A program made the translations under genes and the position numbers. The notes below the pieces were generated by a model. The model saw only the letters and a list, made by a program, of their open reading frames with translations. It was not told the DNA's origin and did not search any database. This document shows, piece by piece, positions 21,080 to 32,271 of a stretch of DNA of 64,000 nt. The stretch comes from Isoetes taiwanensis (taxonomy: Eukaryota; Streptophyta; Lycopodiopsida; Isoetales; Isoetaceae). The stretch is from assembly GCA_021234155.1 (NCBI GenBank), contig JAJEKV010000030.1, positions 8,305,890 to 8,369,889 of the forward strand, given 5' to 3'. Numbering within the stretch: position 1 is the stretch's first letter; each line of letters starts with the position of its first letter.

Positions 21080-22278
21080 TCGCCATCAATTTTTCTCCGA
21101 GAGGTCCGTGACTACACCATGGTTGCCGGACATCTCTACAAAAAAGGTAAGGACACCATCCTTCGACGCTGTGTTCTCCCTCATGAAGTTCCAGACATTG
21201 TTCGAGAAGCTCATCAAGGGCTCGGTGGTGGTCATTTTCATGGTGACACCACGGCACGAAAAATTCTTCTTGCCGGGTATTATTGGCCCACGCTCTTCAA
21301 AGATGCTCACGCCCACGCCCGCACGTGTGACGCTTGCCAGCGGGTGGGACGCCCCACGGCCCGTGACGCTCTTCCCTTGACGCCGGTCGCCACGCCACTT
21401 CCCTTCAAAGCAAATGGGGAATGGACTTTGTGGGACCTATAGACCCTCCCGGCTACGCACACTCGTGCGATACATCCCGGTTCTCACCGACCACGCCACC
21501 AAATGGGCGGAAGCTTGTGCACTTCCGACATAAACCGCTGCCAAAGACGGCCCGAGTCCTCTATCAACAAATCATCACGCGATTGGCGCCCTACCTGAGC
21601 TGGTCGGTGATCGTGGTGTTCATTTCATCAATCATACTATCAAAGAGCCGACGGATTATCTCTTGATACATCATCACAAGAGCACACCTTACTATCCTCA
21701 AGGCAATGGGTTACCGAAAGCACCAACAAAACTCTCGCCACCATTCTCAAGAAAATTTGTGACGCTTCCCATATGATTGGCGGACAAAACTTCCTACGTT
21801 CTTTGGGCCTACAATACTTGTTTCAAGATTGCTACGGGTCACACTCCTTTTAAATTGGTTTATGGTCAGGAAGCTCTCATGCCCTTTGAATTCATTCTTC
21901 CAACACTCCGGTTTCAATCTGGCTATTGCTCATAATCCACCACCGCTCTCAAAGAACGGGTCTATCAATTAGAACAGCTTGGATGAACTTCGCAGGATGC
22001 TTATATTCGTGTTCTTCATGGACAACAGGTTGCAAAAAATATTTACATGACAAACGCGTTTGAAGACAAAAACATTCAAACAAGGAGATTTGGTTCTTCT
22101 TTATGATTCCGTGTACAAAAAATTTTCCTGTAAACTCAAGTTTCGTTGGTTTGGCCCTTATCAAATTGTTCAAGTGGTTAGACCAAGTGTTTTCCAACTC
22201 GCTGAATTAGATGGCACTCCATTACCTACATTAGTTAATGGTTTTCGCCTCAAAGCATTTCAAAGACACGTAAAGTGA
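21080..22278 (+). pseudogene. Element A integrase
   Basis: Integrase inserts the cDNA. An H2C2 zinc finger (REAHQGLGGGHFHGD ... CDACQRVGR) lies at about 21215-21350. The core starts at WTLWDL/MDFVGPIDPP (first Asp, about 21421), continues with LVGDRGVHFINHT (second Asp, seen across frames near 21600) and PYYPQGNG (approach to the Glu, about 21690). The C-terminal domain ends QVVRPSVFQLAELDGTPLPT at 22278. No chromodomain follows, consistent with the Tat/Athila branch. Frameshifts are numerous. Confidence 0.75.
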
Positions 22279-23395
22279 ATATCCCAACACGTAGACAGCC
22301 TTAATCAAACACCACGTAAAGTGACTAGAAAGGCGGTAGATTATATTATAGTGGAAAATTTTTACAAAATGTGGGCGCAGCCCAGCTATTTCCGCTTATG
22401 GGCACCGCCCTATATACAAAAACGGGCTCAGAGCCCTATCTACTAAGTCCTAAGAGGAAAACCCCTCTACTCCGGGTTCGGAAAGAGAGGTGATGCGAGG
22501 AGATGGTAGAGGTTCGCCCGGATCCCGCCGAAGGTGCAGAACCACCTCCATCCCGTTGGTCTTCGGTCGGGATGTTCAGCCATCCCCAAGACACCACCGG
22601 TCCATGCTAATGCCACGTTGTGGGCGCCTTGAGATCCGCATAGTTCATCTTACAAGTGATCCATTCCCGGCAGTTAATTTCGGCATGGTGCAATCTTCGC
22701 TCAAACCAGCAAAGAGCCATACCGAGCGCCATCGGATGCCTTCCTTTCTCGGTTCGCCTTATATAGCCAATCGAGGACCTCCTTTGTCGACGTGGACCAA
22801 TCACACAAATCACCAACGTGGTTGCAATGCAAGGTTGTTTCTAAAAAGAGAATCGGTTTTACCGCCGCGATATCTAGCCATGGTACCTTTCGACACATTC
22901 CTTTTAATGATATCCCACTTCGAAGTTGCCGCATTGAATGCCATTCCTTCTTTTCACGCTCGTCGAACATTAATGGGTGTCCTTTGCCATCCGTCACATC
23001 CGATCTTTCTTTTCACGCCTCATCCTCACCGCCCATTGCTTCTCCCTTACCACGTTTTTTGGGGACTTAGCCAAATTTTTGCCTCTCAATCCCCTTCTTC
23101 GTGATCTCTTGACACTGGCATCATCAACGATTCTGTTTCACACTCTTCATAACTCTTCACCTCCAATCAGGCGCCCTAAAACAAACCTTTTAAGTTTCCT
23201 CTAGCGCTTCATCATCCTCCGTGCTTTCGACTTTCGTCTTCCGCCTTTGGCATCTCTCTTCGTTTCGCAAATCATTCTCATGGTGCCCCACGATTTTTCT
23301 ACACTTCAAGCTACGCTCCCAAGGATCCGCCCTTTTGCATCTCAGATCCTTTTTGACGCCCACTTTCCGCGAAGCCCTTGTTGGCCCCAATAAAG
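22279..23395 (+). promoter_or_regulatory. Pol-ORF3 spacer with possible internal promoter (TATATAG at 22759)
   Basis: This 1.1-kb stretch between pol and the third ORF is conserved in element B (28560-27480). It has TATA-like sequences near 22411 (CCTATATAC) and at 22759-22766 (TTATATAG), both conserved in B (28092-28097 on the minus strand for the second). A 204-codon frame at 22490-23104 crosses it, but B lacks the same open frame, so I read it as leader and not coding. Confidence 0.4.
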
Positions 23396-24028
23396 ATGTC
23401 ATTTGAACGACACCAGCCTTTATTTAATTTTCTCAAATGGAACTTCCGGCTCCAAATCGCCCAGTTGCAGCAGTTCATCGCCAATATTGTTAACACCGCA
23501 AAGGGTACACCATCGCGGGTCGATGGCACCACTATTTCATTGACTCAACACTTGATTTTCGAGGTATTTCATATTCCCTTGCACACTCCTTGTGTATCAT
23601 GGTCTGCTATACAGGATATTGATGTCACAGAGTTTGGTGCACCTGCTTATCACGCCAATGTCCATCGTCTGACCAATATCGACAAGCCTCATGAGACCTT
23701 TGTAAAATTTTTGTGGCGCAAATTCCTGGGGTATTCTATCAAGAACACCCATATCAATAAGCCTTTCTATAACCTGGTCCTTACTGCTACACACTCCAAG
23801 CACCACATAGATTGGCCCCAAATGATGTTCTATCGTCTTCTCCAAGAAATGGACCGCCTTCGGGGTACCACTTCCATTTCTGAAGTTTCTGTGGGAGGGC
23901 ACTTTCAAGCCCTCATCCGACATTACTTCCCTCCCACACCACCCAATTCTCATACTTCCACTCAGCGCTCCCTTCCAGTCAATCACCAAGTTGGCACATC
24001 ACGCCCATCTTCCCCTGGTCATGACCAG
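23396..24028 (+). pseudogene. Element A third ORF, N-terminal part (interrupted by element B)
   Basis: A frame starting MSFERHQPLFNFLKWNFRLQ runs about 210 codons until it meets the inverted LTR of B at 24029. It contains FEVFHIPLHTPC, ANVHRLTNIDKPHETFVKFL and FYNLVLTATHSKHHIDWPQM. The style (short aromatic motifs, FYxxL near a histidine-tryptophan block) resembles the putative plant transposon protein domain found in Athila/Tat post-pol ORFs; that is from memory. The C-terminal part continues after B, at 34937. Function is unknown; a structural or env-like role has been suggested for such ORFs, without evidence here. Confidence 0.6.
23627..24028 (+). repeat. 402-bp duplicated target, left copy
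   Basis: This stretch of element A ORF3 recurs at 34535-34936. The copies differ at only a handful of positions, all near CTG/CCG triplets. Element B lies exactly between the two copies. Confidence 0.9.
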
Positions 24029-24611
24029 TGTTTGGGGTCTGGGTTCGGGAACTCCTGGAAGACAGCCCTCTGTGAGGACCCGTGGATCTAACAGGAGAGT
24101 CCGGGGGACTATGTCACGCGGGATTTGCTGAAAGAGAAGAAAAAGAAGAGAACAGAACAAATGAAAGAAAGATGATAAGCTTCCTTGATATCAATGATGA
24201 AAATACATGAGCTCTCGCAATAGAGAGAAAACTGAAAGGAGACAAGACTCAAAACTCATCTAAAACTTATGAGCTAACTCTACTCATATATATAGTACAA
24301 TGGCCTTGGGCCCAATATAGACACTCGACCGATTCTGCGGTGCCGACTCGGAAGGAGGCCCGATTTTGAGTGAATGTTGGCGGTGCCTCTTGAAGTGCCT
24401 AGAATCACGCCGACGACGACGACGGTGATGACGGCGCCACTTGTCCGAGCGGCGCCTCTTGACGGGAGCCAAAGGCTTTGATATTGCGGGCTCGCTTAGT
24501 CTTCGTGGAGGCTTGGATGTCCGAATTCGCGTGGTTGATCGAGGATCTTTGAGCTTGACCTGGTCCGACGATGCATGAATAGTCCTTGCATCAGAGGCAC
24601 AGGGACTAACA
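24029..24611 (-). repeat. Only LTR of element B (3' LTR)
   Basis: In its own orientation it starts TGTTAGTCC at 24611 and ends CCCCAAACA at 24029. Length is 583 bp, and it carries the same TATATATA block (about 24285-24294). Confidence 0.9.
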
Positions 24612-24622
24612 CTCCCCCACCA
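24612..24622 (-). promoter_or_regulatory. Polypurine tract of element B
   Basis: GGTGGGGGAG on the minus strand lies directly before TGTTAG. The equivalent tract of A is at 37154-37165. It primes plus-strand DNA synthesis. Confidence 0.75.
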
Positions 24623-27480
24623 AACGACACTCGTGAGTGAAAAAAAGGAGGAAGCGCCGAGAGGGCGGGAAGCCATCGGGCCCAAAGTGATCCTCCCGGG
24701 AGTGAGGACGGGCTCCATTATGGTACCGGGCCGATGAGATCTTGGCGGGATTGAAGAGCTTGAGGTGTGTCTTGGCCAAGGGCGGGATCAGCATCAATAA
24801 GAAAACAGAGCGCACCATGTCTTCAAGTGCGCTGTGGGCGCTCAAGAAATGTAATCGACACTCCATGAGGAGACAGGGTCCGAAGGCCAAAAGCACCGAC
24901 GCCGGCATTTGGATTGTAAAGGAAAAATGGGACATTTGCCGATTTAAGGAGCTGAGCAAAATGCATTTGAGGGCAGCGCAAAAATCCCGCTTTGAAGATG
25001 AACGTAAGGATCGTGTGGTGGAGGCGCTCGCAAGAAGGTGTTGAGACCATGAAGCGCGATCCGCTGGCCGTTGCCAACCACGCCATTAGCAATGTAGATC
25101 CAATTTGTGGTGTTGTCAGAGTAGCACCTTCTTCCCAATGTGATCGGGCGAACAAAACGTGGATCCCACCGAGATCCGCCGAGATCCGAGGTGGTGTCCA
25201 GCCCGCATGACCATCCATGACCTTGGTCCAAAAAGGCAAGCGCCAATCAGAAGTCGAACCCCGGGCGTGGAGGTACACCCTGTGGAAGCATAGGGAGAAG
25301 GAACCATGCCCGTGGGTGGGTTGCCGCCGATCTCCTCAATTGATCGACAAGATCTGGATCAAGTGCCCGACACACCGATCCCAAAGAGAAGCAGAGAGTC
25401 GAGAGTTGACAGGAGGGCTATCCCATCCCTGTGGGGACCGCCTTGCTATCCAACAGAGCTCAGAATCGATTGTAACCAGCGAGGTGTCGATATAGACTTG
25501 TGCATAGGGAAGATCGCCGGGATGTCCTAGATACTTCCTTATTTGTTGCAGCCGCTTCCGCTTGCGCCGAGAGATAAATGATTGGTAAGCTCGTGCATGT
25601 ACTCCTCGATGAAAAGTTTTGGTCCGAGCAGGATCCGCAAGATATGGATTGTTATCCCGAAGCACCCATTGCGCAGCGGATGGGGTCACCCCCGAACACC
25701 GGGCGTGGCCCATTGCCAAAATTTTCGCGGTATCACCCGTGATAGAAATCATGAAAATGTAAGCCATGGGCTGAACCACGCGGAAAGTGAGAAAGTCGGG
25801 GATCGCACGGTGTATGAGATCAAAGACAACAAGGGCACAACACAACCCTTTGTCTTCAATGGAGAGTTTCGCCAAACCGAGAAAAATCATTTCGCCAGTG
25901 GGATATCCACGGGGCCATCAGCCTGCGTGCCATTTTGAAAGGAAGAGGTGGCGCCGAAAGCAACCACATAATCATGATAGCAGGAAGGATTTTGGGAAGT
26001 CCACGGCATTCCGTGAAGAATTGAAGTCCGGGCGCCAAGTTTGGTTTGAGCCTCATCAGCCAGATCGAATAGCTTGCCGCAATCGTTGTTCGAGATCACG
26101 GATCCTATTGTCCTTTTCAAGTAGGAGGCGGATCGGGTCACGGACCCGCTCGAGAAGGATTGACCCGGGAGGAAGATTTCCCGGTGTATTGAGACGAAGC
26201 ATGGCAATCTCAAGCGCCATCGAAGTATTTTCGTTTTCGCACCTCCGTAGTTTCGATCTTGAAGAGAGGTGATCCGAGAGGTCTGTAGAAAGCTGAGCCG
26301 CCAAGGAGGCAACTTGGGCATCTCGGCTGAAAGATTTTGAACTTGAGTGCGGAAGTTTTCACACAGCCCGAGTACAAGGCATTGAGTTTAGCAATATCTT
26401 CATCCTTGGTACTCGTGGAGAGCAGCTTTGGACTTGTTGTGTTCCAAGAGAGTCCGAATTTTCGGACTGAGCCGAGCCCGCTGATCCAATGAGTTGGCTG
26501 ACTTGAGCTTGTGTACTTTTGAGATCCGCATGAGCCCGTAAGAGAGCTTCATGCTTGTCTTGAAGTTTGGCCTCCAAAGTTGCAACTTGGGCAAGATGCC
26601 TTGAAGGTCTTGGTGTATATGATCCGAGGCCTCTAGTGCCCGTTAAGCCATAAGAGCGCCTTGGGATTCCTCAGAACTTAAGTGCAAAGCAGCTTGAGCA
26701 TCCTGGCCGATATCGATACAACAACCGACGAGGGTGTTGTGGTGGTGGAATTGGTCGTTGCCTGGTGTGGGAGGTTTGTGAAAAATGGTGTGAAGTGGAT
26801 GGTGAAGCGGAGGAAGAGACAAAGTGACATGAGTGTGACCGTGGTCATGACCGGGGAAGATGGGCGTGATGTGCCAACTTGGTGATTGACCGGAAGGGAG
26901 CCGAGTGGAAGTATGAGAATTGGGTGGTGTGGGAGGGAAGTAATGCCGGATGAGGGCTTGAAAGTGCCCTCCCACGTAAAACTTCAGAAATGGAAGTGGT
27001 ACCCAAGGCGGTCCATTTCTTGGAGAAGACGATAGAACATCATTTGGGGCCAATCTATGTGGTGCTTGGAGTGTGTAGCAAAGAAGGACCAGGTTATAGA
27101 AAGGCTTATTGATATGGGTGTTCTTGATAGAATACCCCAGGAATTTGCGCCACAAAAAATTTTACAAAGGTCTCATGAGGCTTGTCGATATTGGTCGACG
27201 ATGGACATTGGCGTGATAAGGTGTGCACCAAACTCGGACATCAATATCCTGTATAGCAGACCATGATACACAAGGAGTGTGCAAGGGAATATGAAATACC
27301 TCAGAAATCAAGTGTTGAGTCAATGAAATAGTGGTGCCATCGACCACAGTGGTGTACCCTTACGGGCTGTTAACAATATTGGCGATGAACCGGGCCGCAG
27401 AATCGGGCGTGATTTGGAGCCGGAAGTTCCATTTGAGAAAATTCAGTAAAAGCTGGTGTCGTTCAGCCGACATCTTTATT
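24622..27480 (-). pseudogene. Element B third ORF
   Basis: Pieces of the ORF3 protein read on the minus strand: HLISEVFHIPLHTPC near 27315, WRKFLGYSIKNTHINKPFYN at 27150, coiled-coil segments (TQAQVSQL near 26500, NRIRDLEQRLRQ near 26080) and a C-terminal region with KLSIEDKGLCCALVVFDLIH (25860) and IRKYLGHPGDLPYAQVYIDT (25510). Frameshifts are frequent, but it is collinear with the A copy from end to end, so the third ORF spans about 2.9 kb and encodes roughly 900 residues in the family. Confidence 0.6.
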
Positions 27481-28091
27481 GGGGCCAACAAGGGCTTCGC
27501 GGAAAGTGGGCGTCAAAAAGGATACAGATGCAAAAAGGGCGGATCCTTGGGAGCAAAGAGTTTGAAGTGTAGAAAATCGTGGGGCAGCCATGAGAATGAT
27601 TTGCAGAACGAAGAGAGATGCCAAAGGCGGAAGACGAAAGTCGAGCACGGAGGATGAAGGCGCAGAGGAACGAAAAGGTTTGTTTTAGGGCGCACAATTG
27701 GAGGTGAAGAGTTATGAAGAGTGTGAAACAGGAATCGTTGATGATGCCAGGTGTCAAGAGATGCGAAGAAGGGGATTGAGAGGCAAAATTTGGCTAAGTC
27801 CCCAAAAACGTAAGGGAGAAGCAATGGACGGTGAGGATGAGACGTGAAAGAAAGATCGGATGTGACAGATGGCAAAGGACACCCATTAATGTTCGACGGG
27901 CGTGAAAAGAAGGAATGGCATTCAATGCTGGCAACTCGAAGTGGGATATCATTAAAAGGAATGTGTCAGAAGGTACCATGGCTAGATATGCGGCGGTAAA
28001 ACCGATTCTCTTTTTAGAAACAGCCTTGCATTGCAACCACGTTGGTGATTTGTGTGATTGGTCCACGTCGACAAGGAGGTCCTCAGTTGGC

Positions 28092-28097
28092 TATATA
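28092..28097 (-). promoter_or_regulatory. Candidate internal TATA box of element B
   Basis: TATATA on the minus strand corresponds to 22759-22766 of element A and lies about 600 bp before the third ORF start. Confidence 0.35.
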
Positions 28098-28579
28098 AGA
28101 CGAACCGAGAGAAAGGAAGGCATCCGATGGCGCTCAGTATGGCTGCTGCTGGTTTGAACGAAGATTGCACCATGCCGAATTTAACCGCCGTGAATGGATC
28201 ACTTGTAAGATGAACTGCTCGATCTTCGGCTGCCACAACCGTGGCATTCGCATGATGGACGGGTGGTGTGCCGGGATGGCTGAACATCCCGACCAAGACC
28301 AACGGGATGGAGGTGGTTCTCGCACCTTCGCCTGGGATCCGGGAGCGTAACCTCTACCATCTCCTCTCAAGATCACCTCCGCCTCCCAACCCCGAGTAGA
28401 GGGTTTTTCCTCTTAGGACTTAGTAGATAGGGCTCGAGCCCGTTTTTGTATATAGGCGTGCCCATAGCGAAATAATTTGGGCGGCGCCCACATTTTGTAA
28501 AAATTTTCCACTATAATATAATCTACCGCCTTTCTAGTCACTTTCTGTGGTGTTTGATTCTGGAACTGTCTCTGTGTTG

Positions 28580-29810
28580 GGATATTCACTTTCTGTGTGC
28601 TGAAATGCTTTGAGACGAAAAAACCATTAACTAATGTAGGTAATGGAGTGCCATCTAATTCAGCGAAGTTGGAAAACACTTGGTCTAACCACTTGAACAA
28701 TTTGATAAGGGCCAAGCCAACTAAACTTGAGTTTACCCGAAAAATTTTTGTACCGGAATCATAAAGAAGAACCAAATCTCCTTGTTTGAATGTTTTTGTC
28801 TTCAAACGTTTGTCATGTAAATATTTTTGCAAATCGTTGTCCATGAAGAACACGAATATAAGCATCCCCGCGAAGTTCATCCAACTGTTTCTAATTGATA
28901 GACCCGTTCTTTGAGAGAGCATTTGGTGGATTATGAGCAAGAGCCGCTTGAAACCGGAGTGTTGGAAGAATGAATTCAAAGGGCATGAGAGCTTCCTCGA
29001 CCATAAACCAATTTAAAAGGAGTGTGACCCAGAGCAATCTTGAAACAAGTATTGTAGGCCCAAAGAATCAGAGGGAAGTTTTGTTCGCCAATCAGGCGGG
29101 AAGCGCCACAAATTTTCTTGAGAATGGTGACGAGAGTTTTGTTGGTGCTTTTCGGCCAACCCATTGCCTTGAGGATAGTAAGGTGTGCTCTTGTGATGAT
29201 GTATCAAGAGATAATCCGTCAGCTCTTTGATAGTATGATTGATGAAATGAACACCACGATCACCGACCTCCCGGGGCAGCCAGAATCGCGTGATGATTTG
29301 TTGATAGAGGACTCGGCCGCGGCCGGGCAGCAGTGTTGTCTCGAAGTGCACAAGCTTCCGCCCATTTGGTGGCGTAGTCAGTGAGAACCAGGATGTATCG
29401 GGCACGAGTGTGCCGCGCCGGAGGGTCTATAGGTCCCACAAAGTCCATTCCCCATTTGCTGAAGGGAAGTGGCGCGTGGCGGGCGCCAAGGGAAGAGCGC
29501 CACGGGTCGGGGGCGCCCCACCACCGGCAAGCGCCACACGCTTGGGCGTGGGCGTGAGCATCTTTGAAGAGCGTGGGCCAATAATACCGGCAAGAAGAAG
29601 AATTTTTCGTGCCGTGGTGTCACCATGAAAATGACCACCACCGAGCCCTTGATGAGCTTCTCGAACAATGTCTGGAACTTCATGAGGGAGAACACAGCGT
29701 CGAAGGATGGTGTCCTTACCTTTTTTGTAGAGATGTCCGGCAACCATGGTGTAGTCACGGACCTCCTGGAGAAATTGATGGCGACGGATTGTCGCCAAGG
29801 TGAGAGAGCC
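28580..29810 (-). pseudogene. Element B integrase
   Basis: The minus strand gives the H2C2 zinc finger (VREAHQGLGGGHFHGDTTAR), core start MDFVGPIDPPARH at 29448, VGDRGVHFINHTIKELTDY near 29270 with the second Asp, PYYPQGNGLAE near 29195 with the catalytic Glu, and a C-terminal domain (KTFKQGDLVLLYDSGTK ... FAELDGTPLPTLVNGF) ending near 28600. D, D and E are all visible, though spread over three frames. Confidence 0.75.
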
Positions 29811-31130
29811 GCCTCATCTTTCGGGTGGAAGAGCACCGTGAGGAGGTACCGCTGAAAATCATGGAACCAATGTGGTGTTGCCGTGACTAAAAAGAGCCGA
29901 GCATCGTGAAAGGCCGCCCGAGACTCGGTTGAGGGATCATCCGTGTGTATGCGTGAAAGATAATCCGGATCTACATGAGATTTTGCCTTTATGAACGATT
30001 TCAAAAGGAGCAAATTCTTGGAGAAGAAGGACCCAACGAGCAATGCGTAATTCGCGGGCGTGGATTTGTTGATCAAATAGAGAAGTGCTTGGTGGTCCAC
30101 AAAGAACTTGATTTGACTGCCCAAAAGGTAATGACGGAAGCGTTGGACACGTAAAATGAGACCCAAAGCTTCACGCCCGCGGGCGTAATAGTTGCGCCGC
30201 AGAATTGAGTTTTCTACCGGGCGAGCTTAATTGGTTTATCGCAGCGCGATCATATTCTTGAGAAAGAACGGCGCCAATAGCAAACGCCGAGACATCGACA
30301 TGAACGGAAAGGGCTTGTCCCATTGAGGAGGAACAAGGACCGTGCTCGAGTAAGCAAAAGCTTCATTTGTTGGAGCGACTTCCGCTGGGAATTCCAAGCC
30401 CGTGGATTCGCCACCGTGAGTTTATGAATGGGATCCGCAATGGTCGCCACCCGTGTATGAAGGTGGAGTAATAATTGACCTTCCTAGGAAAGAGCGTGTC
30501 TCTTTGATATTGGTCGGTGCTTGAGCTTTTAGCACATAACCGATTTTGGCGGGATCGGTGGTGATTCTCGCTTTGGGCGACAACATGGCCTAACAGTAAC
30601 ACCGTATGACGAAAAGGTGCATTTCTCGTGATTGAGACTAATGCCGGGACTCATCACATTTCTGAAAGACGAAGTTCCAATTTATCCAAATGGTCAGCCA
30701 TGGAACTCAGAGGCGAGAAGTCATCTTGAAAAATTTGCAAGAAGGGATTTTCCTTCATGAAATCATGAAAACGGAGAGCATGATGCGTTGAAATGTTGAA
30801 GGAGAGTTGGATAATCCAAAAGGAACCACCTTGTAGGCAAAAAGTACCCCACGGGTGGTGAAAGTGGTCTTGAGTTGATCAGATTCTTTGATGGAGATCT
30901 CGATTGTAGCCGCAGAGAACCCATCCATAAAGGAGTACATCTCATGTCCAAACCACTTCTTCCGTAACTTGGTCCGTGAAGGGAAGTGGAAAATGATCAC
31001 GCCCGTGGCCCGATTGAGTTTCCGATAGTCTACACTGCACGCGGATCTTACCATTGTGCTTAAGGGCAATGACGATAGGGCTCACCCATTCGTAATGTTT
31101 GACCTCATAGATCAAACCCTGCAAAGAAGG
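29811..31130 (-). pseudogene. Element B reverse transcriptase and RNase H
   Basis: From 31124 downward the minus strand reads YEWVSPIVIALKHNGKIR, YSFMDGFSAATIEISIKES, VVPFGLSNSPSTFQRIML and later LRHYLLGSQIKFFVDHQALL (about 30110). The RT catalytic Asp of motif A and the RNase H Asp-His are visible. The FQDDFS motif C falls in a short frame near 30715. Frameshifts near 30780 and 30250 divide it. The portion 30166-29378 is open for 262 codons, longer than in element A. Confidence 0.7.
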
Positions 31131-31658
31131 AGTTTGTCAATTTCCGCCTTGGACGCGATCACGGTAATTAGGGTTGAGCTCAGATCGTCGTTGCTACTAA
31201 TCGGGTCGGGGCATCGATTTGGTAGGAATGGTGAGTTCCCCAAGCTTTTGTTGATTCCCCGCAGATCTTTGTAACTCCAGCGAAAATGTGTTTGAATTTT
31301 GAACAGTGGATCTGCCACGTTACGATAAGGAGCCGGAAGGTTTGCAAAGAATACTGGACAAGTTGATTGTTGCCAACATCCACAATTTCGACTTCAGGAG
31401 TCTGAATATGGGGTATGACTTCAGTATCCTGGACAATGTGTGCAGGAGGTTGGAGCATAACCGGATGCGTGGCACTTTGCGTGGTAAAAAAGAGAGGTTG
31501 CTCAGTGTCATCTAGCAGTGGTTGCTTCATGACGGCGTGTACATCAGCAGAAGTTGCTGGTGTGTCCGTAGCTGAAAAGTGATCAACACGTTGGATTCGA
31601 TTGCAAGGAGCCAGGTAGGGGTCAAGCAAGGCAGCCACAGCCTGGTCCTGATCAAGAG

Positions 31659-32206
31659 TCATTTCTCCCCAAGGATCAAAGATATTCGGGTAGGATGACA
31701 GAGGCGCATTCGCAGGGTAGCCTGAACTTGATAAATATTCTGAGCGTCTTCAGAATCAGTGTCTGAGAGAGAGGGTTCCGCATTGTCAACGGAAATGATC
31801 CGGCCTGTTTGCAAGTCCATTGTGGCATTGAGATGACCATCGGTGATGACTAACTGGTCCGTGGCCCAGTAATGGATACTCTTTGCCTGGCGGAGAAAGG
31901 GTCTCCCCACCAGCATTTCATAGTCACCTGGATCTTCACCAGCTTTCCAAACTCCAAATTCCATGGGAAAGCGGAGATCACCAATGTTGATGTGTAGAAT
32001 AGGTGTGACGCCTTGAGGTCTCGTGATATGGCCATTAGCCAATTTGATGTCATATGGGGCACGAAAGAGTTGTGTGATGCCCATTTGTTTGCGGAGTTTG
32101 TCCGTGATGAGATTGACTGCACTACCTCCATCGATTTGAACATGGTTGACTTGCTGATTTCCCACCGTTGCATGGATCGTGGGTGTAGAGGTAGCCACAG
32201 CCCCAA
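31659..32206 (-). CDS. Element B aspartic protease (open frame)
   Basis: A 179-codon open stretch contains NHVQIDGGSAVNLITDKL (DGGS active site), KLANGHITRPQGVTPILH and MLVGRPFLRQAKSIHYW. This is the best-preserved protease of the family in the window, with the whole domain uninterrupted. It would act within a Gag-Pol polyprotein that is broken elsewhere. Confidence 0.75.
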
Positions 32207-32271
32207 CTAAAACAGTTGGGAGTGGTAACTGGGCCTTGAGAGCGTGACGAGTTTTAAAATGGTTGCCAAGC

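Noticed and set aside
22490-23104. 204-codon ORF between pol and ORF3 of element A
   Set aside because: The homologous stretch in element B is not open in the same frame, so coding is unlikely.
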